Part shown: positions 35,781 through 44,976 of the stretch, in pieces | Numbering within the stretch: position 1 is the first letter of the stretch | Layout: every line of letters begins with the position of its first letter | Assembly (NCBI GenBank): GCA_016647705.1 | Contig: CM028339.1 | Coordinates: 22,731,803 to 22,795,802, forward strand | Direction of reading: 5' to 3' | Origin: Eucommia ulmoides | Taxonomy: Eukaryota > Streptophyta > Magnoliopsida > Garryales > Eucommiaceae | DNA: 64,000 nucleotides | Program-made: the position numbers and the translations under genes | Notes under the pieces: model-generated | Databases searched by the model: none | What the model saw: only the letters and a program-made list of their open reading frames with translations | Told to the model about the DNA's origin: nothing

Positions 35781-36995
35781 GGCCCGTTTGGTTAGTGTGC
35801 CCACGGTATCCCATTCCTTCCTATCCCAAAATTTTTGGGATTGATGTTTGAGAACGCATTTGGCAAATCCAATTCCGTTCTCATCTCATCCCAAAATGTT
35901 GGAATTGATTCTTGAAATCATTAGGAAATGAGAAACAATTTTTTTTTTTTTTTTTTTTTATTCCCATCCTAAAAGAGGACACGCTTGGTATTTTGTTAAT
36001 TGTTAGTAAGAACCCATGTTCAATCCTCATCCCACTCATTCTCAAAATTGTTCAGTGTTCTCTATCTTGTTTGGTTTTCATTCATCGCCACCATCGTGGT
36101 CGTCGTCATTGTCGTCGTCCTCGCCATCGTCTTTGCCGTCCTCGTCCTCGTCTTCCTCGTCCTCGCCAACACCCTCATCGTCGTCTCGACATCGTCTTCT
36201 CACCATAGCCCTCGTCTCTCCATCACCATAACCGAGTGTTCTCTCTTTAAGCTAGCCATCGTCGTCTCCACTATCGTCGTCATCTTCTCCAGCAACTCCA
36301 GCAATCGCCATCGTTGTAAGCGTTCTCTATCTCTCTCTCTTTCTCTCTCGATTTCACGAAACTAATTTCGTTGCTTGATTTAGGATTTAGGGTTCATAAA
36401 ATCGATTTAGGGTTTAGGGTTCACGAAATTGATTTTTTTAATTTTTAATTTTTTGAAATTTCTTGTTTTCCTCATCATTGCCTTCAAATCTTGTTTTCCT
36501 CATCAAATTCTTTCTAGTTTTGCTCGTCAAGTTCAACGTTTTGATAGTTAATTCTTCTATTTTCTACTGATTTTTTTTGTTTGTTTTTGTTTTTTCCTGC
36601 TGATTATGGTTGTATGTTACTATTTTTTTCTACTGATTTCGGGAGTTGATGAATTTTGTTTTGATGAATTATGAAAGATGATTATGTGGGTTTTTTGTAA
36701 GTATGTCAGTGGAGATGACGATTATGTGGGTTTTTGCAGGTATACTGGTGGAGATTAATTTTGTTTCGAAGATGATTGTGTAGAAATTGATGAATTTTGT
36801 TTTGATGAATTCAAAATGTCCACAGATTTAGCTATGATGAATTCAAAATGTCCACAAATCTTTTCGGGAAATTGATGAACTTTGTTTTGAAGATGATTAC
36901 GTGGAAATTGATGAATTTTGTGAAAACAGAATTTTGTTATTATCAAAGGCAATTTTGTTCTCAAAAGGAAACTGTTGATTCTAATATTTTGATGA

Positions 36996-37954
36996 TGACA
37001 ATTAACTTTTATGTTTTCTTCAAAACAATAATATAACCACACTCTCCCTGAATCTGAGGACGAGTTTTTTATCTCATTAAAGCATAGTAATGAAGATTTT
37101 AAAAAACATAATCAATAAAGCACGAATTTAAATAAACTCCCCCTTAATAAAATATCAACTAATTTCTCCCCCTTTATCATCTTCAAAAACAAAACTTAGG
37201 AAGGGTGGAACACATAGATAATTCACTCTAAGCATTCATATAATAGAAGCATATTGGATTAGCTTTAAAAATTAAACTCATTTGAATAAATTAACTTTTA
37301 GGCACAAAACATCAACACTATGTGGATCATTATTATAGACAAATATCAAGTTTATTCAATTCATCAAAATCTATACCAAAAACATCATTCTTAACATGCA
37401 ATCTCCCACTATATAAGTGTAAACAAACTAATTCATTTTAAGGAAAAAAATATAACCTTTGAAACACTAAGACATGAAACATCTCTCAATGAAGCTATCA
37501 ATTCAAAGCATACTTATTTCATAAAAAATTCAGCTTCATTTTTTATTTTATTTTTAACAATAATCATTAATGCTCAAGAACATGAATCATATCTCATGTA
37601 TATTAAAGATGTTATCTCGTAACATGCTCAGTTCAACTTATTTGTATAAAAGATGTATTCATGAATAAGAACACATTATACAAATAATCTTACTAAGATA
37701 AATAGGCAACAAGTCATAACCACTACTTAGTGAGAACTCAAACACATAATTCATTTTTCAAATTACATAACATATTTTAAAATTTAACTCTTGATCACTA
37801 CTTGATATAAACACATAAAAACATGTTAATACCCTCTAACTAAATGTGATTATCATAATCACCATAGAATGTTTCTAAGACAATAGGAGAACGACTCATT
37901 TAGAATAGATCTTAGAAACAATTACCAACTTACCTATTTGGTAAGTTGGGACTC
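36996..37954 (-). other. Inverted 3' non-coding part of the rearranged copia
   Basis: The right-to-left reading matches the region just before the polypurine tract of the complete copia element (24890-25028): 'aacccgtcctcggattcaaggg'-like, 'agtgtggttat', 'gttaattgtcatcatcaaaa'. The polypurine tract itself is missing here, and the sequence joins the 23-bp forward LTR end through the shared word TTTTGATGA. The rest, up to the gag piece, has no gene. Confidence 0.75.
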
Positions 37955-39029
37955 TCATTTTTTAACAAATTTAATAAATTTAAAATACGGAGGGTTAGGA
38001 GTACCTCTTATTTCCTTAAGGTTGACTTTATTTTTTACCTCATTTGAGCTCATCATTGATTTAGGTGCACAATTCTTCTTGGCTTGTTTGTATCCCCTCT
38101 TCTTTTGATTTTTTCCATTTGATTCATTGAAGATTCCCTTTGCACGTATCACTCGTGGTTTCTTTACAACTTCACCTCTTGTATTTGGTGCATCTTTTCG
38201 CTTTGCACGCGTCGCTTGTGGATCTTTGATGACTTTCTGTTTTAGTTTTGATATAACTTCTTTGTTTGCTCCTTCAGGTCCACTTCTGATATTATGTAAT
38301 TCTACACAAGACATTTCAACAGTTCTCTTTGGTATCCATTTCATTTTGGATCCGTCCTTGTTAGACATAAACTTAGGGTTCCTGAATGGACATAATACTT
38401 TAAAATGCCCAACTCTATTGCACTAAGAACATCTCAAATCTGATTTATCATAGAAAACACGAGATGTAAAACATAAATTATTTCTAACAATAGAAGCATA
38501 ACTATCACTAGCCTGTGATGAATGATGAGACGATGAAGTATAACCACTTTGCCTAAAAAAATTATTCTCAGAATCTCTTGAAATAGTCTTAAGGTTGGAT
38601 TTTGATTTTTCAAAAATTTTCTTAAGTAAATCAATTTTAGAAACAAAATCTGACCTTTACTTGGAAATCATATCAAAATTATTTTTTAAAACTCTATTTT
38701 CATTTTCAATAGAATCCACTTTAGAGAGAAAATTATTAATTTCAAAAATAACATCCGAAAATTCTTTTGTACCACAAAAATAATTCAAATGCATTTTAAA
38801 TTTTCGGACACTTTTTCCACCTTTTTCAAAAGAATCAATTTTTCTTTTTTAAACTCAAGCTTTCTTTAGCAAAAAGTAGTTTGAAATAAAGTAATTTTTT
38901 CATAACAATATGGACATTTTCATTATCATCATCTCCATCACTACCATACGAATCACACAAATCATAAACCACATTGTCATATAAGGATCTATCACCATTA
39001 AGAGAAGATACATAAAAAATATTATCCAT
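37955..39029 (-). pseudogene. copia gag fragment in the rearranged element
   Basis: Begins at Met 39029 (MDNIFYVSSLNGDRSLYD), about 55 bp after the primer-binding site, with an acidic stretch and Lys-rich helical segments. A zinc knuckle C-x2-C-x4-H-x4-C near 38390-38430 (CNRVGHFKVLC, with a TAG inside the first part) comes next, then MKWIPKRTVEMS and a basic tail ending near 37955. Order and motifs match the C-terminal half of gag in the complete element (zinc knuckle, then WIPKGT). The N-terminal UBN2-type domain and all of pol are missing. Several frames are needed. Confidence 0.75.
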
Positions 39030-39085
39030 GGTGTGTGCACGTGACCGGTTTAGCTAGGATGTTAAGCCTACCGAGCTAAAACCAA

Positions 39086-39098
39086 CTCTGATACCAAT
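39086..39098 (-). other. Primer-binding site of the inverted copia LTR
   Basis: On the minus strand ATTGGTATCAGAG, matching the initiator tRNA-Met complement, directly after the LTR end at 39099. Confidence 0.9.
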
Positions 39099-41246
39099 TG
39101 TTGGTCTAGTGGAATACCCAAGAGGGGGGATGAATTGCGTATTTAAAAATTTATCAGAATAAAACTTGAATAAATCAAATAATTAATTTTAATTCTAAAT
39201 TAATTATTATCTTTATATCACAGCGAAATTAAATAATTAACTAGGTGCACACCTAATAGTAAAAATAAACAAATCAAATATTGCAGCACACCAAGATATA
39301 TCCTAATTCACCAAACTACTGTTTGCTAGTCCAGTCTTCCGAGTCCCACGGAGATTCGCACCCACTAATACTCAAGATCCCTTTAAAGGTAGGAACCAAA
39401 CTCTCACACCGATTCTTTTACAGGCTCAGAATCAACCTTTACAATATCTTTTTCTCAGATTAAGGAAGAACCTCTACTTTTTTCAGACTAAGGAAGAACC
39501 TAATTTTTTTTAACACTAAGGCCAAAGAATTAAAACCTCACTAATCACTCCAAATATCCTTTTACCCGATAAGGATTGAACCGTTAAAAATTTCACTCAA
39601 AGACACAATTCTATCCAAGAAGAATCACTACCTCAATCTCTTTATTGGAAGAGAATGAAAATCGGCTATCCCTGATTAAATAACTCCAACAGTATTTAAC
39701 CCGTCACACTACTCATCAATACAAATTGATAAGTAAAAAATCTCACTCGGAGTTTCTACCACCCTAAATAAATAATAACTCAATTAATATCTCAAGTCTA
39801 GCAATAAAAAAAAATGTGAGATTGAAACCTGATTTTAAACAAGATATGGGTAGCAAATACTTTAACATATAATCAGATTCAATAAATTGTTTATAAAAAT
39901 ATTTTCTTCAATAAATAATCAAAAAATAATTTCTAAAAATCAATTTCCAAAAATAAATGAGTAATGCACAATTAGAAAGTAATTGAAAAGATCTCACCCG
40001 GAATCCACAGAATAAATAAATAAATAAAGCAATATAACTTCAAATCCGGTAGCAGCAAAGATTGATCGCAATTGATCTTCAAGATTACCTCTCAGAATAA
40101 CTCACACAATATCTCAGAATGATGACTCTTATAACAACTCACAAATTATCTTTTCTCTTATGCTCTCTCGATATTGATTTGTGATATATGAAATTTGCAG
40201 GTCTATATATATGGAAAATAAATCAGCTCTCTAACGGCTAGTTCCCATGTGTCATAATAATTAAATGCTCTCTTAGACCCCATATATCATTATGATTTCA
40301 TTTTAGTTTAATACACTTAATAATGGTTTTTAAAACTTTCAATTAAGTCCCCACAAATATTTCTCAATCTCAATTAATTAGAATAAAAATAATTTTATAT
40401 ACCAAATAGAGAAATATTAAAATTTAATGAACCGAATCAATAGGATTTAAACATTAGGTGAAGCATATCTTAAATATAATAATATCCCCGAAATCTCTCT
40501 CAAATCCAAACAAAAAATGGCTACTTTTGGATATAATCTCGGAATAAACAGAATCCTGAAACAGCGCGTCTGGTTGACTGGTCAGTCGACTGCCCTATTC
40601 AGGATATAGCCAAGCCATTGTTGTTGCGTTCATCAGTCGACCTACCTGTTGACTTAGAGATTCAGAGAGTTCAGTTTACCTTCACTGGTTGACCTACCTG
40701 TCGACTCAGTGATACAGAGAGTTCAGCTTCTCTTCACTGGTCGACCTGTCTGTCGACTTAGAAATACAGGTTGTTTTTGCTGCTTGGTCTGGTCGACTCA
40801 TCAGTCGACTTGTATATGTTGGATCTCTTTTTTGAACTCATTTTTAACTTCTTCTTTTTTATGTTTTCACCCCTTTAACTATTTTTTTTTTCTAAATTAG
40901 CTCCACTAACTTCTTAAATTCCATTTTAGTCAATTAAAAATATTTCTTTTCAAATCACATATAGGAGCAAATAATTTCATCTTATCAAAACACACATAAA
41001 TAATTAAAAAAAAAATTGTGTCGTGTGTGTGTTCCTAATTGGGATATTAAGAGTTGAAATTCACATGAGTTGTTTTCTCTAATTTCTTCAAACTCTTAAT
41101 TCTTCATCATCTTCGACATCATCATTTAGCATCCATTTAATTTGCATCTTCATCACTGGAATTTAAATAACTGAAACACTCAATTAAATCGTTAGTTCCA
41201 CCAAAATATCAACACTTAATTGTTCATCAAAATTTTAGGATTAACA
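39099..41246 (-). repeat. Complete copia LTR, inverted
   Basis: 2148 bp on the minus strand from TGTTAATCCTAAAA (41246) to ..CCAACA (39099). It contains the GTCGAC minisatellite (about 40570-40815 in plus coordinates) and a TATA box (about 40203-40212). It has a polypurine tract before its start and a primer-binding site after its end. Confidence 0.92.
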
Positions 41247-41392
41247 ATCTCCCCATTTTTGTTCATCCATTTAATTTGCATCTTCATCACTAGAACTTAA
41301 ATAACTAAAATACTCAATTAAACCGTTAGGTCTACCAAAATATCAACACTTAATTGTTCATCAAAATCTTAAGATCAACAATCTCCCCCTTT
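41247..41392 (-). other. Junction: two polypurine tracts and a 118-bp LTR start
   Basis: On the minus strand: CTGAAAGGGGGAGAT (41395-41381), LTR positions 1 to about 118 (41380 to about 41263), then AACAAAAATGGGGAGAT and the full inverted LTR. The LTR piece breaks off at GGATG, where a second internal end resumes. The plus-strand forward LTR begins within TTTCAG at about 41390, overlapping the first tract. Confidence 0.8.
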
Positions 41393-43447
41393 CAGTTATT
41401 TAAGTTCCACTAATGAAGATGCAAATTAAATAGATGCTAAATGATGATGTCGAAGACGATGAAGAATTAAGAGTTTGAAGAAATTAGGAAAAACAACTCA
41501 GGTGAATTTCAACTCTTAATATCCCAATTAGGAACACACACATGGCACAAAAAGTTTTTATTATTTATGTGTGTTTTGATAAGATGAAATTATTTTCTCC
41601 TATATGTGATTTGAAAAGAAATATTTTTAATTGACTAAAATGGAAGTTATGAAGTTAGTGGAGCTAATTTAGAAAAGAAAATAGTTAAAGGGGTGAAAAT
41701 GTAAAAAAAAATAAGTTAAAAATGAGTTTAGAGAAGAGATCCAGCATATACAAGTCGACTAATGAATCGACCAGACCAAGCAGAAGAAACAACCTGTATC
41801 TCTAAGTCGATAGGCAGGTCGACCGGTAAAGAGAGTTGAACTCTCTGTATCTCTAAGTCGACAGGTAGGTCGACTGGTGAAGGTAAACTAAACTCTTTGA
41901 ATCTCCAAGTCGACAGGTAGGTCGACCGATGAACGCAGTAGTAATGGCTTAGCTATATCTTGAATAGGGCAGTCGACCGGGCGCGCTGTTTCAGGATTTT
42001 GTTTATTCCGAGATTATATTCAAAAGTAGCCGTTTTTTGTTGAGATTTGAGAGAGATTTCGAGGATATTATTATATTTAAGATATGTTTCACCTAATGCT
42101 TAAATCCTATTAATTTGGTTCATTAAATTTTAATGTTTCTCAATTTGGTATATAAAATTATTTCTATTTTAATTAATTAAGATTGAGAAATATTTGGGGG
42201 ACTTAATTGAAAGATTTAAAATTCATTATTAAGTGTATTGAACCAAAATGAAGTCATAATGATATATGGATTCTAAGAGAGCATTTAATTGTTATGACAC
42301 TTGGGAACTAGCCGTTAAAGAGCCGATTTATTTCCCATATATATAAACTTGCGAATTTCATATATCAAAAATCAATATCGAGAAAGCATAAGAGAAAAGA
42401 TCATTTGTGAGCTGTTATAAAAGTCATCATTCTGAGATATTGTGTGAGCTATTCTAAGAGGTAATCTTGAAGATCAATTGCTATCAATCTTTGCTGCTAC
42501 CGAATTTGAAATTACATTGCTTTATTTATTTATTCTGTGGATTCCGAGTAAGATCTTTTCAATTACTTTCTAATTGTGCATTACTTGTTTATTTTTGGAA
42601 ATTGATCTTTAGGAATTATTTTTTGATTCTTTATTAAAGAAAATATTTTTATAAACAATTTTTTGAATCTGATTACATGCTAAATTATTTACTACCCATA
42701 TCTTGTTTAAAATCAGATTTTCAATCTCACATTTTTTTTATCACTAGACTTGGGATATTAATTGAGTTATTATTTATCTAGGGTGGTAGAAGTTTCGAGT
42801 GAGATTTTCTCCTTATCAATTTGTATTGGCGAGTAGTGTGACGGGTTAAATACTGTTGGAGGTATTTAATCAAGGGTAGCCGGTTTTCAGTCTCTTCCTG
42901 TAAAGAGATTAAAGTAGTGATTCTTCCTGAATAAAATTGTGTTTTTGAGTGAAATTTGTAACGGTTCAATCATTATTGGGTAAAATGATATTTGGAGTGA
43001 TTGGTGAGGTTTTGATTCTTTAGCCTTAGTATTTAAAAGAATTAGGTTATTCTTTAACTTGAAAAAAGTAGAGATTCTTCCTTAACTTAGGAAAATGATA
43101 TTGTAAAGGTTGATTCTGAGCCTGTAAAAGAATTAGTGTGAAGGTTTGGTTCCTACCTTTAAAGGGATCATGAGTATTAGTGAGTGTGAATCTCCGTGGA
43201 GCTCGGAGGGTTAGACTAGCCAAGAGTAACTTGGTGAACCAGAATATATCTTGGCATGTTGCAATATTTGATTTGTTTATTTTTTTTTATTTGGTGTGCA
43301 CCTAGTTAATTATTTAATTCCGTTGTGATATAAAGATAATAATTAATTTAGAATTAAAATTAATTATTTGATTTATTCAAGTTTTATTCTGATAAATTTT
43401 TAAATACCCAATTCACCCCCCCTTTTGGGTATTCCACTAGGCCAACA
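41393..43447 (+). repeat. Forward copia LTR lacking its first ~69 bp
   Basis: Aligns with 39099-41246 on the other strand over about 2 kb; in the stretches I compared more than nine in ten positions agree. Carries the GTCGAC minisatellite (41755-41985), a TATATATAAA box (42338-42347) and the terminal GGGTATTCCACTAGGCCAACA-type box. Confidence 0.92.
41755..41985. repeat. GTCGAC minisatellite in the forward LTR
   Basis: About four units of 'aagtcgacaggtaggtcgac' plus 'ggtgaa..aactctctgtatctct'-type spacer. The inverted LTR carries a matching array. Confidence 0.85.
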
Positions 43448-43668
43448 GAAACAGAATTCTGTCATTGCCAAACGCTATTATGTTTCCAAAAGAAAACAAA
43501 ATTCTCATATCATCGCATTCTAAGTGGAATGATAAAAGTGAGAACACTAACCAAACGCCACGTTAATATCCAATATGGATTAACAAAGTCAAATTAAATA
43601 CAAAACCAAGAAAAAAAATTAAAAATTTTAAAAGGAAAACAAACAAACTTGTATTTGTATGTACTAAC

Positions 43669-44579
43669 CAATGTTTTAAAAACCAGACCAGACCGGCCGG
43701 TTCAACCGGTTGAACCTTCGACTGGCTCAGATTCCAGTCCGGTTATACCTCTAAAACCGTTTATCCCTAAAAATCGTTCAACCGGCCGATTCGAGCCGAT
43801 TCAACCTCGAACTGGTGAACCATTCTGATTTTCGTCAAACCGGCCAGGTTTTCTTCACTCCCTATTTGTGCAACTATTTCAGTAATTCCCCCAAAAAACC
43901 TTAAAAAAACGTTGCCTTCTCCTCGCCGAACTTCACTGGGCATGATCAACAACCGGACCATCGCCATTCAGACCTTCGCCGAACCATCGACAGCCGGACC
44001 ATTGCCATTCAGACCAACCGCCGATCAACCGCTGCCGACCATCGCCATTCAAATCTTTGACGAGTTGCACCGTCATCGCCGACCTCCCTTATACTGTCAT
44101 CATTTGGGTTGCAGAGAGAGAGAGAGAGAGAGAGAGACGTTTACCTGAGACAGTGGAATTGAGAAGTGGAAGGAGTGATGACTAGGTTAATTGGTGGGGT
44201 TGTATATCACTATATTAAGTTTATTAGGTTTCATATTGACCTTTGGATCGATAGTGATCCAAAGGTCAGAAATGAAACTAAAGGTCATAAATGAAATTAA
44301 TTGGGAGGGTTGTATATTAGCGGCGGTTGGGTTAGGAGGGTTGTATAATTATATATATTTGAGGATTGATATTAGGTTTTATATATATATATTTCAATAT
44401 TTTTTAATATTAATTGGGAGTGGTATTTTTGTTTTTGGTTTTTTTAATATTTTATATATATATAAATGACATAATTATAACGTCACCGGTTCAACCGCGG
44501 TTTGTCTACTGGTCGAACCGGTGACTCGTGATCCGGTGACTTTTCCGGTTCGATGTCCGGTCTGGTTTTAAAAACATTG
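43669..44579. mobile_element. Non-autonomous hAT-type element with 8-bp TSD
   Basis: GTACTAAC flanks it on both sides (43661-43668 and 44580-44587), the 8-bp duplication typical of hAT transposons. Terminal inverted repeats begin CAATGTTTTAAAAACC and continue with 'ggttcaaccggtt'-type words that recur near both ends. The interior has a repeated 'accatcgccattcagacc' block (43958-44055), a GA tract (44115-44138) and a hairpin. No transposase. It sits about 400 bp upstream of the KCR1 start codon. Confidence 0.88.
44237..44268. other. Perfect 13-bp-stem hairpin inside the hAT element
   Basis: TGACCTTTGGATC and GATCCAAAGGTCA separated by six bases; with mismatches the pairing extends outward to GTTTCAT/ATGAAAC. 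It would fold in DNA or RNA. Confidence 0.85.
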
Positions 44580-44587
44580 GTACTAAC

Positions 44588-44976
44588 ACCAGGAGGGCTG
44601 GAGTGTAATTATCCCTTCCAATTTTCGAGAGGGAGAGAGGGGTTGATTTATTTGGGACCAGAAGGGTGGCCGAATCTGGGAAATTCAGCTCATCTACTCC
44701 AACAAACTGACGTGAAATGCCAGAAATTTCAATTTTTTGAGACTATCCGTCTCATAAATCCCCAACTGCTGCCGCCGAACCTACGCTTCATTAGTGACCA
44801 ACGCACCATCACATCTTCCCATTGATTTCTCCGTCGTCTGTTCATTGTTACAATAATTAATCCCCATCCCCTTTATTGATCTTATTATTTAATCCCTAAA
44901 AGGCAAAACCCATATCTCAGATCTCTCTCTCTCTCTCTCACATTCGACGGTCCGAGAGCTCAGATACTCTGTTTCA
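44588..44976 (+). promoter_or_regulatory. KCR1 promoter and 5' leader
   Basis: Non-coding sequence between the hAT element and the KCR1 ATG. It includes a CT dinucleotide tract at 44922-44939, common in plant leaders, about 40 bp before the start codon. No clear TATA box. The transcription start is not determined. Confidence 0.45.

Larger units (their letters stand above)
36973..43447. mobile_element. Rearranged copia element with inverted interior and perfect GAAAC TSD
   Basis: GAAAC at 36968-36972 and 43448-43452 flanks a unit that starts TGTTGATTCTAA and ends GGCCAACA, i.e. normal LTR termini of the same family as 17987-27141. Inside, only about 23 bp of forward LTR are followed by inverted internal sequence (3' non-coding region, gag, primer-binding site, 36996-39098). 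An inverted full LTR (39099-41246), a short junction with two polypurine tracts, and a forward LTR lacking its first ~69 bp (about 41390-43447) complete it. Protease, integrase and RT are absent. Confidence 0.88.
35781..43561. mobile_element. Outer terminal-inverted-repeat element split by the rearranged copia
   Basis: The left end (35785-35798) reads CGTTTGGTTAGTGT; the right end (43544-43557) is its exact inverse complement, ACACTAACCAAACG. After removing 36973-43447 and one GAAAC the element is about 1.3 kb. It holds a Ser/CGT-triplet-rich stretch (36080-36230), a CT tract with 'gatttagggtt' words and direct repeats of 'gatgaattttgtttt' and 'gaattcaaaatgtccaca' (36660-36930). No transposase is seen; I could not define a target-site duplication, so the superfamily is open (PIF- or hAT-like). 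Confidence 0.55.

Noticed and set aside
35912..36365. Three overlapping ORFs rich in Ser or His/Arg
   Set aside because: Translations of a CGT/CCT triplet-rich tract in three phases; no domain.
36973..36995. Possible solo LTR or separate tiny insertion
   Set aside because: Only the first 23 bp of the LTR, and the GAAAC duplication pairs it with the far right end at 43447, so it belongs to the rearranged element.
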